Below, in pieces: positions 1 through 7,089 of a stretch of 20,555 nt of DNA. A model generated the notes under the pieces. The model was given only the letters and a program-made list of their open reading frames with translations, had not been told where the DNA came from and ran no database searches. The stretch is taken from contig CAXYYS010000034.1 in assembly GCA_964293585.1 (NCBI GenBank), positions 1 to 20,555 on the forward strand. The letters are read 5' to 3'. The position numbers were made by a program, and so were the translations under genes. Origin of the DNA: JAKVKY01 sp964293585 (GTDB lineage: Bacteria > Bacillota > Negativicutes > Acidaminococcales > Acidaminococcaceae). Numbering within the stretch: position 1 is the first letter of the stretch; the number at the start of each line of letters is the position of its first letter.

Positions 1-415
1 TGCGTACCAGAGGAATATTTTGCTTAACAATCTTTGCCATTTCTTTTTCAATGGCGCGTAAATCTTCCGGAGTGAAAACATGTTCACTGTCCAGATCGTA
101 ATAAAAGCCGTTTTCGATGGCTGGCCCGATGGCAAATTTTACATCGGGGAACAGATGTTGAATAGCCTGTGCCATAACATGGGAAGCGGTATGTCGGATA
201 GCATGCAGACCTTCCTTGGAATCAGGGACGATAAATTCAACTTTTGCATCTTGTTCTAACTTTTCCGTCAAGTCCTCATTTTTACCATTAACTACGGCTA
301 ACAGGGCGTGCTTGCCTAGTTTTTGGTTTAAGGATTTAGCTACTTCCAGCAGGCTGATTCCTGCGGGATATTGTTTTACACTACCATCTTTCAAGCTTAC
401 TTTTACTTCTGACAT
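1..415 (-). CDS. thrS: Threonyl-tRNA synthetase, 5' part only (runs off the left edge)
   Basis: The first 138 residues of ThrRS, which charges tRNA-Thr in the cytoplasm, are present; the catalytic and anticodon-binding parts lie outside the window. The start is the ATG at 415-413, with AGGAGGT five bases upstream (427-421). The protein opens with a TGS domain (about residues 1-63, beginning MSEVKVSLKDGS). The N2 editing domain follows, with its HxxxH motif visible in RHTASHVMAQA (about residues 74-84). The order TGS then HTASH is diagnostic of bacterial full-length ThrRS. A Thr-type T-box leader directly upstream supports the identity. The only incompleteness is the window edge; there is no frameshift in the visible part. 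Confidence 0.97.
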   Translation of the reverse strand, partial: MSEVKVSLKDGSVKQYPAGISLLEVAKSLNQKLGKHALLAVVNGKNEDLTEKLEQDAKVEFIVPDSKEGLHAIRHTASHVMAQAIQHLFPDVKFAIGPAIENGFYYDLDSEHVFTPEDLRAIEKEMAKIVKQNIPLVR

Positions 416-698
416 TTTTTACCTCCTAAAAATAAATAAGCCCCGTACCCTATTCTTGTAGAATAAGGGACGAGGTCACTCGTGGTTCCACCCTAATTTG
501 GTCATTGCTCCTGCACTAACCCTCTTAGTTATCTGTAACGTAGACTATACGGCGCTTATTACTAACACAGGTTTTCACAAGGCAGTTTGAAGGTGGTATA
601 TCTGTTGTTCTATCCTGCCGCTCTCAACAACTACGGCATTTTCTGTAGGCATCCTACAACAGCTTGTCCTTCGCATAACTTTTATTTTTGAACTTATG
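416..698 (-). promoter_or_regulatory. Thr T-box riboswitch leader of thrS
   Basis: The leader runs from the promoter to the thrS start. The T-box sequence AGGGTGGAACCACG is at 494-481 on the minus strand. An intrinsic terminator hairpin follows at 474-440, then a U-rich stretch, the RBS and the ATG. A likely specifier is ACC (Thr) at 572-570 in the context GTGAAAACCTG. The pheS leader in this window has its Phe codon in the same GAA-N-codon context, which supports the choice. Uncharged tRNA-Thr is expected to stabilise the antiterminator and allow thrS transcription. I inferred the stem I details but did not fold them. Confidence 0.9.
428..474 (-). terminator. T-box regulated terminator before thrS
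   Basis: On the minus strand, CCTCGTCCCTTATTCT pairs with AGAATAGGGTACGGGG across an ACA loop, with small imperfections. TTATTTATTTTT follows. It lies between the T-box sequence and the RBS, as expected for the switchable terminator. Confidence 0.8.
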
Positions 699-703
699 AC
701 ATG

Positions 704-731
704 ATTATATCATGTCAAGAGAACCTGTCAA
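704..731 (-). promoter_or_regulatory. Promoter of thrS
   Basis: On the minus strand a perfect -35 TTGACA (731-726) and a perfect -10 TATAAT (709-704) are separated by 16 bases. They are placed just upstream of the T-box leader, so the leader is about 280 nt. Confidence 0.85.
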
Positions 732-773
732 GGGGCTTGAAAATGAAGAAAGTGTAAAATATAAGAAAAAACT

Positions 774-801
774 TTGAATAAAATTGGTTTTAAGCTATAA
801 T
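774..801 (+). promoter_or_regulatory. Probable promoter of the DUF4127 gene
   Basis: TTGAAT (774-779) and TATAAT (796-801) are 16 bases apart, about 45 bases upstream of the chosen start. The stretch 416-846 holds only this promoter, the divergent thrS promoter and the T-box leader. Confidence 0.55.
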
Positions 802-846
802 AAATTTAGAAGAAATTTGAGCATACACAGAGGAAATGAAAAAACA

Positions 847-2490
847 ATGGTGGTAAAAAAATTCTGTACTAATTTAATCCTGACTGTAACATTAACTATT
901 ACCTTTCTGGGAAGCAGCATGACGGCCCTGGCCGCCAAAAAAGCTATTATCTATATTCCCTTGGACAACAGGCCGGTCTGTGATGAGTATCCCAAAAGCG
1001 TCCTAAAAGCTGCAGGTTACAAGGTATATAGTCCACCGGAAAAACTTATTGCCACCAGGACAACCCCGGCTAATTCTGAAGCTTTATGGAAATGGCTGGA
1101 AACCAAGGCCGATGATTGCGGAGCTGCGGTTATTTCGACAGATGCTTTAATTTATGGAGGTCTGGTCGCTTCCCGGACGCATCATTTTACAACGGAGGAA
1201 TTGAACCGGCGGGTAACAAGGTTAAAGAATCTAAACCTGGATACGAATATTAAACTTTATGCTTTTTCTACACTGATGCGGACACCGGAGCAGAGCTTTG
1301 GTAACGTGGAACCGGAATATTATTCTAAATTAGGTCCGGCCATCTATAAATATTCGCAGTTGTATGACAAAATGGATGAAAATAAAGCCAGCATTAGGGA
1401 AGGCGTCATCAATAAAGCAATTGAGCGTAATATTGACAGGTTCCCCTTGCAAGACTGGTTGGAACGCCGGGACAAAAATATGGCAGTCAATCATAAACTG
1501 GCTGAACTATCTCGCTTTGGTAAATTCCATTATTTTGCGGTCGGCAAAGATGATAATGCCCCTTTGTCTCATACCCATATGGAAGCGCGCCAGTTATCCC
1601 AAAGTACGTTGTCGGTTCCAGAAAAGGATTTTCAGATTCTGCCGGGTGTGGATCAGTTAGGATTGCTGCTTCTGGCACGGGCTATTAATGAGATGGAAGG
1701 CGTGACACCGAAGGTTTATCCTTTGTATGTAGAAGGTACGGGACCCAATACGATTCCTCAGTATTCAGATTTGATCCTGGGTGAGTCTGTACCACAACAA
1801 ATTGCGGCTGCTGGCGGTGTGTTAGCTTCTTCCTGGCAGACAGCAGACGTGGTCCTGGCTATTAATACACCTCCTGACGGAATCATGCAGGATTCTACGG
1901 CTCCTTCAAACTTGTTCTTTTCTTCACCGGCAAACAAGAGGTATCTGACCAGGCTGCAAGGTATCCTGAATAATGGAAAAGTAGTTTCCCTGGCAGATGT
2001 GGCTTATTCCAATGGCGCGGACAATGGCTTTATGAATGAGTTGGGGATGCGGGGGATGCTGACCAGTCTGACAGCTTATAATGGTTGGAATACTGCAGAT
2101 AATACCATCGGGTTTGCAATTGCCCAGGGCATGCTGGGACGGGATACAAAGAAAGAAGAACAATTGCAGCTGATGAGGGAAAGAGTACTGGATGACTGGT
2201 TCTATCAGGCAGTAGCCCGCAGAACTATCACTGATAAACTGGAAAATGCTAAACTAACCCCGGTTAAATATAATCTTGGGCCAAGTGCGGCAGCTGTACA
2301 TAAGGCTGTCATGGATATCGTCAAACCTCTGGCTCTCAAATATGATTTGACCAGGTACACATCTTTTGACATTCGGTTCCCGTGGGACCGTTTGTTTGAA
2401 GTGGAAGTTACCAACATCAAGACCAAAGCTGCGCCGTTTAAAAAATCAGGACGGACACATACTGATCATTTATCAAAGGAAGATAATTGA
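847..2490 (+). CDS. Secreted DUF4127 family protein of unknown function
   Basis: This 547-residue protein has an N-terminal signal peptide: KK, a hydrophobic stretch (about residues 9-25), then an ALA-A cleavage site near residue 29. The mature part begins with IIYIPLDNRPVCDEYP, the hallmark opening of the DUF4127 family. The family has no established biochemical role that I know of; members are extracytoplasmic and about 500 residues long, which fits here. I chose the ATG at 847 because the signal peptide begins there. An in-frame TTG at 784 would add a charged 21-residue tail and has no RBS. The RBS is weak: AGAGG at 829-833 is a long 13 bases away. The gene is monocistronic, divergent from thrS, and ends two bases before the infC promoter. 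Family assignment is from motif recognition; function is unknown. Confidence 0.85.
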   Translation: MVVKKFCTNLILTVTLTITFLGSSMTALAAKKAIIYIPLDNRPVCDEYPKSVLKAAGYKVYSPPEKLIATRTTPANSEALWKWLETKADDCGAAVISTDALIYGGLVASRTHHFTTEELNRRVTRLKNLNLDTNIKLYAFSTLMRTPEQSFGNVEPEYYSKLGPAIYKYSQLYDKMDENKASIREGVINKAIERNIDRFPLQDWLERRDKNMAVNHKLAELSRFGKFHYFAVGKDDNAPLSHTHMEARQLSQSTLSVPEKDFQILPGVDQLGLLLLARAINEMEGVTPKVYPLYVEGTGPNTIPQYSDLILGESVPQQIAAAGGVLASSWQTADVVLAINTPPDGIMQDSTAPSNLFFSSPANKRYLTRLQGILNNGKVVSLADVAYSNGADNGFMNELGMRGMLTSLTAYNGWNTADNTIGFAIAQGMLGRDTKKEEQLQLMRERVLDDWFYQAVARRTITDKLENAKLTPVKYNLGPSAAAVHKAVMDIVKPLALKYDLTRYTSFDIRFPWDRLFEVEVTNIKTKAAPFKKSGRTHTDHLSKEDN

Positions 2491-2492
2491 TG

Positions 2493-2521
2493 TTGACAAG
2501 CAGGAAAAAGTATGCTATTAT
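2493..2521 (+). promoter_or_regulatory. Promoter of the infC-rpmI-rplT operon
   Basis: A perfect -35 TTGACA (2493-2498), a 17-base spacer and the -10 TATTAT (2516-2521) lie directly after the stop codon of the DUF4127 gene. This leaves an untranslated leader of about 130 nt before infC. Confidence 0.88.
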
Positions 2522-2527
2522 CTTTTT

Positions 2528-2640
2528 GTTATCAAAGCAGAAGCCACTCCGCTTCTCACCTTGCAGCACAGCTCGACAGGGTTGAATGATTTTGTATCGT
2601 TAACGCGGGTGGGTTGTGCTGCCCGCGTTTTTAATTTTAT
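2528..2640 (+). promoter_or_regulatory. Attenuator-type leader of infC, L20-leader-like
   Basis: Three elements are visible. A 6-bp hairpin pairs AGAAGC (2539-2544) with GCTTCT (2551-2556). A terminator pairs AACGCGGG (2602-2609) with CCCGCGTT (2622-2629) and is followed by TTTTTAATTTT. A competing long-range helix pairs GCAGCACAGCTC (2563-2574) with GGGTTGTGCTGC (2611-2622) in 12 pairs, two of them G-U. That second helix would enclose the 5' terminator arm in its loop. Firmicute infC operons are known to be controlled by ribosomal protein L20 (rplT, third gene here) through leader attenuation. Assigning this leader to that class is inference from position and architecture. Confidence 0.7.
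2602..2634 (+). terminator. Conditional terminator in the infC leader
   Basis: A perfect 8-bp GC-rich stem (AACGCGGG/CCCGCGTT) with a 12-base loop is followed by a T-run. It is located between the promoter and the infC RBS, so it must be conditional rather than a true operon end. Confidence 0.75.
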
Positions 2641-2657
2641 TTGGGAGGTGAACTGTC

Positions 2658-3179
2658 ATTAGCAAGGAAGAGCCGCGCATCAATGAAGAGATCCGGGCAC
2701 GTGAAGTTCGTGTTATCGGTGATGATGGCGCCCAGTTGGGCGTAATGTCAAGCAGGGATGCTTATCAGGCTGCCATAGAAAGGCATTTGGATCTGGTAGA
2801 GATTGCTCCTGCGGGAAGACCGCCGGTCTGCAAGATCATGGATTATGGCAAGTACCGTTATGAGCAGCAGAAACGTGATAAAGAAGCCCGGAAGAAACAA
2901 AGAGTTTTTGACATTAAAGAAGTTAAGTTACGTCCTGGAATTGAGGACCATGACTTTGATGTAAAGCTTAAAAACGCTGTTCGTTTTTTAGAGGACGGCG
3001 ATAAAGTAAAAGCTACAATCATGTTCCGTGGCCGGGAACTTAGCCATCCGGAACTGGGAGAAGAGCTTCTGAAAAAATTGGAAGCTAGATTGACAGAGAT
3101 TGCTATCGTAGAAAAAAGACCCAAGCTTGAAGGCAAAAACATGATTATGATTATTGCCCCTAAGCAGAATAAGAATTAA
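2658..3179 (+). CDS. infC: Translation initiation factor IF-3, AUU start
   Basis: IF3 binds the 30S subunit and monitors start-codon selection. The 173-residue product has an N domain (about residues 1-75, with NEEIRAREVRVIG and the DLVEIAP segment), a lysine/arginine-rich linker (KYRYEQQKRDKEARKKQ) and a C domain ending in the conserved IAPK. The start is ATT at 2658. The N-terminal IF3 sequence runs back to that codon. An in-frame TGA at 2649-2651 blocks anything further upstream, and no ATG, GTG or TTG lies between them. GGGAGG (2643-2648) gives correct spacing. The first in-frame GTG (2736) would delete 26 conserved residues. AUU starts in infC are known from E. coli, where they allow IF3 to autoregulate its own translation. 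First gene of infC-rpmI-rplT. Confidence 0.97.
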   Translation: MSKEEPRINEEIRAREVRVIGDDGAQLGVMSSRDAYQAAIERHLDLVEIAPAGRPPVCKIMDYGKYRYEQQKRDKEARKKQRVFDIKEVKLRPGIEDHDFDVKLKNAVRFLEDGDKVKATIMFRGRELSHPELGEELLKKLEARLTEIAIVEKRPKLEGKNMIMIIAPKQNKN

Positions 3180-3200
3180 CTTTTAGAGGAGGATACAAAG

Positions 3201-3398
3201 ATGCCTAAGATGAAGACCCGCAGAAGCGCAGCTAAGCGTTTCTCTAGAACTGCTACCGGTGAATTTAAACGTGGCAAAGCATTTAGAAGCCACATTCTGG
3301 AACATAAGTCTCCTGCCCGCAAGAGAGCTTTGCGTAAGGCAGCATTAGTTCACAAGACAGATTATGATCGCGTAGCTAAGATGTTACCGTACGCATGA
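3201..3398 (+). CDS. rpmI: Ribosomal protein bL35
   Basis: This 65-residue, very basic protein of the large ribosomal subunit begins MPKMKTRRSAAKRF, the conserved bL35 N terminus. It contains the conserved SHILEHKS segment near residues 30-37. Length is typical for the family. GAGGAGG (3186-3192) lies 8 bases before the ATG. It is the middle gene of the infC operon, 21 bases after infC and 24 bases before rplT. Co-expression under the infC leader control is expected. Confidence 0.98.
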   Translation: MPKMKTRRSAAKRFSRTATGEFKRGKAFRSHILEHKSPARKRALRKAALVHKTDYDRVAKMLPYA

Positions 3399-3422
3399 GA
3401 AAGATAAGGGAGGAAATTTAAC

Positions 3423-3776
3423 ATGGCTAGAATTAAAGTTGGTGTAACCGCACATCGTCGTCATAAACATATATTGAAATTAGCTAAAGGTTATCGTGGT
3501 GCCAAGCATCTGATTTTCAGTAAGGCTAATGAAACTGTAATGAAGGGCTTGATGTATGCTCGTCGTGACCGTCGCGCAAAGAAGGGTGAATACCGTAATC
3601 TGTGGATTGCTCGTATTAATGCCGCTACCCGCGCCAATGGTATGAGTTACAGCCGCTTCATTTACGGGCTGACCAAGGCAGGTATTGAATTGAACCGTAA
3701 GGTGTTAGCAGATATGGCAATTAATGACGCCGCTGCTTTTGCCAAACTGGTAGAAACTGCTAAAGCTGCTTTATAA
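3423..3776 (+). CDS. rplT: Ribosomal protein bL20
   Basis: This 117-residue basic protein of the large subunit is needed for early 50S assembly. It begins MARIKVGVTAHRRHKHILK and carries the family's KGYRGA segment and the later YSRFIYGL segment. Length is standard for bL20. GGGAGG (3408-3413) sits 9 bases upstream. It is the last gene of the operon, followed at once by an intrinsic terminator. L20 is the known autogenous repressor of this operon in Firmicutes. That makes it the expected ligand of the leader at 2528-2640 (inference). Confidence 0.98.
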   Translation: MARIKVGVTAHRRHKHILKLAKGYRGAKHLIFSKANETVMKGLMYARRDRRAKKGEYRNLWIARINAATRANGMSYSRFIYGLTKAGIELNRKVLADMAINDAAAFAKLVETAKAAL

Positions 3777-3787
3777 TCAACACTTCG

Positions 3788-3820
3788 AGAACCTGAGTAA
3801 TTATATTCAGGTTCTTTTTT
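3788..3820 (+). terminator. Terminator of the infC-rpmI-rplT operon
   Basis: AGAACCTGA (3788-3796) pairs perfectly with TCAGGTTCT (3807-3815) around a 10-base AT-rich loop, followed by a T-run to 3820. Confidence 0.93.
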
Positions 3821-3821
3821 A

Positions 3822-3850
3822 TTTTGTTTTTGTCGGTTTTAGTATATAAT
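3822..3850 (+). promoter_or_regulatory. Probable promoter of ktrB
   Basis: A perfect -10 TATAAT (3845-3850) lies about 50 bases upstream of the start. The -35 is poor: TTTTGT at 3822-3827 with a 17-base spacer, or TTGTTT at 3824-3829 with 15. Confidence 0.5.
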
Positions 3851-3899
3851 ACATAGTACCGGTTTATTTACGGCTTAGGTTATTTGAGGGAGGTTCCAA

Positions 3900-5270
3900 G
3901 TGAATTTCTTTTGGTATCAAAACAGAACATCCAAGCTGTTGCAGTTTATATTTCGTCTAAAACCTACGCAGCTGGTGTTAATCAGTTTCATAGTGCTTAT
4001 TGCCGCCGGTACCTTTTTCCTGGCTTTGCCCTGGGCAACACTGGATGGACAGGGACTGACCGTAATTGATGCTTTATTTACTTCTACATCAGCTGCCTGT
4101 GTAACCGGTCTGACGGTGATTGATGTGCAGAAAGAATTGACTTTCTTCGGTACGGTGGTCCTGGCCTTGTTAATCCAGGTGGGTGGTTTGGGCATGATGA
4201 CCCTGGGAGCTATGGTGGCCATCATTTTGGGACGCAAGGTGCAATTAAGGGAAAGACTGGTTTTACAAGAATCTTTAAATTTGGATGGTACCGGCGGGGT
4301 CGTCAGGCTAACGCTCAGGATTGTGAAATATACCTTGGTTATTGAAACTTTTTTTGCCCTGCTCTTGGCCTGGCACTTTTATCCGGAATTTGGCTGGAAA
4401 AGTTTGGGCTATGGTTGCTTCCATGCCATTTCTGCTTTCTGTAACGCTGGTTTTGATTTATTTGGCAATTATGATAGTCTGGTATTGCGGAACCAGGATG
4501 CCTTATTACTATTGGTAACGGCTGCGCTGATTATTTTAGGCGGCTTGGGTTTCGTTGTTCTGGATGATTTAGTGTACAAAAGACGGTGGAGTAGATTTTC
4601 ATTACAGACTAAAGTAGTCTTAGTTTCCACTTTTGCATTAATTGTTGCAGGCACGGCTGCTATTTACGGTCTTGAGTTCTCCAACATGAAAACTTTGGGC
4701 ACGCTACCTCCAGGTATGCAGTTTCTAAACTCTTTTCTGATGTCTGTTTCCACACGTACGGCAGGCTTTAACAGTTTTGATCTGGGAGTAGCCAGGGATA
4801 TTACTTTATTTGTGATTATCCTGCTTATGTTTGTGGGTGCTTCGCCTGCTTCTACCGGCGGCGGTATTAAAACTACGACCCTGGCAGTAATTATTCTGAC
4901 TACGGTAGCCGTTTTGCGGGGCCGCAAACAGGTAGTAATTTTTGGACGCACTTTGGAGCCGGCATTGCAAAATAAAGCGACAGCTGTTTTTGCTTTGACC
5001 GTAATCTGGATTACATTTGCCTTCCTGGCTCTGGCAGCCGCAGATGGCGGTCAGCATCCGCTGCTGTTTGTGCTTTTTGAAACCGTTTCCGCTTATGCTA
5101 CGGTTGGTTTAAGCGCCGGTATTACCCTGGACTGGAACTTTGCCGGGAAATTAATACTGGTGGCGACAATGTTTGTAGGCAGGGTAGGCATTTTAACGTT
5201 TATGTTGTCGCTGATGGAACAGGATGCAGATTTGATAAAGTATCCTTCGGAAAATGTCATGATAGGTTGA
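3900..5270 (+). CDS. ktrB: Potassium-uptake channel subunit, TrkH/KtrB family
   Basis: This 456-residue integral membrane protein is predicted to form the K+-translocating subunit. All four pore-loop filters of the superfamily can be seen: ACVTGL (66-71), CNAGF (181-185), TRTAGF (285-290) and ATVGLS (400-405). The gating-loop segment ASPASTGGGIKTTT (314-327) is also present. Length is close to KtrB (about 445) rather than TrkH (about 480). The start is GTG at 3900 with GGGAGG six bases upstream (3888-3893). A single-RCK regulator gene follows after 9 bases, giving a two-gene Ktr-type system. The split from TrkH rests on length and the partner's single RCK unit, so the family is sure and the symbol less so. 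Confidence 0.93.
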   Translation: MNFFWYQNRTSKLLQFIFRLKPTQLVLISFIVLIAAGTFFLALPWATLDGQGLTVIDALFTSTSAACVTGLTVIDVQKELTFFGTVVLALLIQVGGLGMMTLGAMVAIILGRKVQLRERLVLQESLNLDGTGGVVRLTLRIVKYTLVIETFFALLLAWHFYPEFGWKSLGYGCFHAISAFCNAGFDLFGNYDSLVLRNQDALLLLVTAALIILGGLGFVVLDDLVYKRRWSRFSLQTKVVLVSTFALIVAGTAAIYGLEFSNMKTLGTLPPGMQFLNSFLMSVSTRTAGFNSFDLGVARDITLFVIILLMFVGASPASTGGGIKTTTLAVIILTTVAVLRGRKQVVIFGRTLEPALQNKATAVFALTVIWITFAFLALAAADGGQHPLLFVLFETVSAYATVGLSAGITLDWNFAGKLILVATMFVGRVGILTFMLSLMEQDADLIKYPSENVMIG

Positions 5271-5279
5271 GGTGCAAAC

Positions 5280-5936
5280 ATGGATAATAAGAAGCAGTTT
5301 ATTGTTTTTGGCCTGGGCAGGTTTGGTCGTAGTGTGGCTTTAACCTTACAGGAATTAGGCCTGGATGTTTTGGGAGTAGATAATGATGAAGCCGTTGTAC
5401 AAAGCTTATCTGATCAGCTGACCCATGTTGTTTCCACGGATATCACGGATGAAAAATCACTCCGGGCCTTGGGAACAGGGAATTTTGATACTGCGGTAAT
5501 CGCAGTAGGCGATCTGGGCCCCAGCCTGATGTGTACCATGCTTTGCAAGGAGCTGGGTGTGAAACAGGTGGTAGTTAAGGCTATTGATGAACATCATGAT
5601 AAGATGGTGCGCAAGTTAGGTGCTGACAGGGTAGTTCATTCTGAAAAAGATATGGGCTGCCGGGTGGCGCATAATTTGGTCTCAAATAATATTGTTGATT
5701 ACATTGAGCTTTCAGATGATATTAATATCATCAGCCTGAAAGTACCCGCGGCAGTAGTTGGGAAAAACTTAATTGAAGCTAATTTCCGTAAACGGTATCA
5801 GGTTAATATTGTAGCCATCCGGCATGGAAGTGAGGTAACGGTGAACCCGGGGCCGACCACGGTCCTGGTTAAGGATGATGAGTTGATTGTTATCGGCGTG
5901 GCAGAGACTATTAAAAAATTTGAAGAGTTGGTATAA
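5280..5936 (+). CDS. ktrA: Potassium-uptake regulatory subunit, KtrA-type RCK protein
   Basis: This 218-residue cytoplasmic protein is predicted to gate the KtrB channel in response to bound nucleotide. An RCK_N Rossmann domain covers about residues 6-125, with GLGRFG at 11-16 and an acidic residue (D34) at the end of the second strand. An RCK_C domain (about 135-218) follows. A single RCK_N/RCK_C unit matches KtrA (about 222 residues) and not TrkA (about 458, duplicated). GAGGTG (5269-5274) provides the RBS and overlaps the ktrB stop region, so the two genes are tightly coupled. The methyltransferase gene follows after only 8 bases. Confidence 0.94.
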   Translation: MDNKKQFIVFGLGRFGRSVALTLQELGLDVLGVDNDEAVVQSLSDQLTHVVSTDITDEKSLRALGTGNFDTAVIAVGDLGPSLMCTMLCKELGVKQVVVKAIDEHHDKMVRKLGADRVVHSEKDMGCRVAHNLVSNNIVDYIELSDDINIISLKVPAAVVGKNLIEANFRKRYQVNIVAIRHGSEVTVNPGPTTVLVKDDELIVIGVAETIKKFEELV

Positions 5937-5944
5937 GGAGCATT

Positions 5945-6751
5945 ATGAAAATAGAACGGCTGGAGAGCGTGGCCAATCCTTGTGTAAAGAAAATGGCACA
6001 GTTATTGCAAAAGAAATATCGTCAGGAAAGCGGCGATTTTTTGGTAGAGGGCCTCAGGGCTGTGGAAGAAGCTGTTGTTTCTGCCAGGGTCAAAGCAGTG
6101 TTTTATGTTCAGGCGGATGATCAGCGCAGCCTGAAGCTTTTGAACATGGCTGAGGCTAAGGGTGCTAGTCTGTATCAGACTAATGAGATGGTTATGACCA
6201 AACTCTGTGATACCGTCGCACCTCAGGGTATGGTGGCCTGCGTGCAGCAGACTATTTGTACCATGACGCAGCTGGCCGCACAAAAATTACCGGGACCGGT
6301 AGTAGTGGCGGATCGTTTGCAGGATCCCGGAAACATGGGGACCCTTATCAGGACAGCAGATGCTGTCGGTGCAGCCGGAATTATTTTACTACAAGGAACG
6401 GTGGATGTTTTTAGTCCCAAGGTAGTGCGCTCCTCCATGGGTTCTTTATTTCATGTTCAGCTCTGTGGACCTGTAAGTGAGACAGAGATGGCGGCGTGGT
6501 GCAGAAAACAGGGTTATCGCCTGGCGGCGACTACTCTTAAAAATTCTCGTAGTATCTATGAGTCAGATCTGACCGGAAAGTTAGCTCTGATTATTGGTAA
6601 CGAAGCAAATGGTGTTAGCGCCACCTTGTTGCAACAGGCGGAGCAGCAGCTGCATATCCCTATGCCGGGACGGGCAGAATCTTTAAATGCGGCTCAGGCG
6701 GCAGGCATCATCTTGTTTGAAAGTCTGCGGCAGAGACTTGGCCATCACTAA
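5945..6751 (+). CDS. RNA 2'-O-methyltransferase, SpoU/TrmH (RlmB-like) family
   Basis: This 268-residue SAM-dependent methyltransferase is expected to act on the ribose 2'-OH of rRNA or tRNA. An N-terminal SpoU substrate-binding domain covers about residues 5-105. The three knotted-fold motifs follow: DPGNMGTLIRTADA (127-140), IGNEANGV (217-224) and IPMPGRAESLNAAQAAGI (238-255). The overall length suits the RlmB/TsnR-like group that sits before pheST in many Firmicutes. The exact target nucleotide cannot be read from sequence, so no gene symbol is given. AAGGAG (5935-5940) overlaps the ktrA stop, and the gene is probably co-transcribed with ktrBA. Confidence 0.93.
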   Translation: MKIERLESVANPCVKKMAQLLQKKYRQESGDFLVEGLRAVEEAVVSARVKAVFYVQADDQRSLKLLNMAEAKGASLYQTNEMVMTKLCDTVAPQGMVACVQQTICTMTQLAAQKLPGPVVVADRLQDPGNMGTLIRTADAVGAAGIILLQGTVDVFSPKVVRSSMGSLFHVQLCGPVSETEMAAWCRKQGYRLAATTLKNSRSIYESDLTGKLALIIGNEANGVSATLLQQAEQQLHIPMPGRAESLNAAQAAGIILFESLRQRLGHH

Positions 6752-6789
6752 AATCTCATAGGCCGGGGCTGGATAGTGAGTGATAAAAG

Positions 6790-6818
6790 TTGCGCAGTTG
6801 TCCGGACCGTGTTATAAT
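6790..6818 (+). promoter_or_regulatory. Promoter of the pheST leader
   Basis: A perfect -10 TATAAT (6813-6818) is preceded at 17 bases by a weak -35, TTGCGC (6790-6795). It is correctly placed at the head of the T-box leader. The 338-base gap between the methyltransferase and pheS holds only this promoter and the leader. Confidence 0.7.
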
Positions 6819-6824
6819 ACAAAA

Positions 6825-7089
6825 TGTTAATTACATACGTCCCCTGGTTAGTTAACGCTATGAGCAAGAGAGTAGTCAGATAAATCTTTTCAGAGAGCAA
6901 AACCGCTGGCTGTAAGTTTTGCAGGATAAAGCTGATGAAGTTCACTTGGGAGCGTCCTGGCTGAATTAGTTTTGGTAGGCCGGGCGTCACGCCGCGTTAA
7001 GGCGGAAGAGTACAAATTAGGGTGGTACCGCGGAATATGACTTTCGCCCCTTTGAGGGGGACGAAAGTTTTTTATTTAGGAGGCAGGTT
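6825..7089 (+). promoter_or_regulatory. Phe T-box riboswitch leader of pheST
   Basis: The consensus T-box sequence AGGGTGGTACCGCG is at 7019-7032. The specifier is TTC (Phe) at 6941-6943, in the context GATGAAGTTCACT. A switchable terminator follows at 7040-7076, then AGGAGG (7078-7083) and the pheS ATG. AGAGAGTAGTCAG near 6868-6880 fits the stem I purine-rich region. Uncharged tRNA-Phe is expected to promote antitermination. Confidence 0.94.
7040..7076 (+). terminator. T-box regulated terminator before pheS
   Basis: ACTTTCGCCCC pairs with GGGGGACGAAAGT around a short TTTGA loop with a small bulge, followed by TTTTTTATTT. It lies directly between the T-box sequence and the RBS. Confidence 0.9.

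Noticed and set aside
216..461. 81-codon plus-strand ORF at the left edge
   Set aside because: It is antisense to the N-terminal part of thrS and runs into its RBS and T-box terminator; no RBS or recognisable protein sequence.
2366..2662. 98-codon ORF across the end of the DUF4127 gene and the infC leader
   Set aside because: It covers the infC promoter, attenuator and RBS in another frame; the structured leader explains the sequence.
3884..4069. 61-codon ORF just upstream of and over the ktrB start
   Set aside because: Frame-shifted shadow of ktrB; it lies over the GTG-initiated, clearly conserved channel gene.
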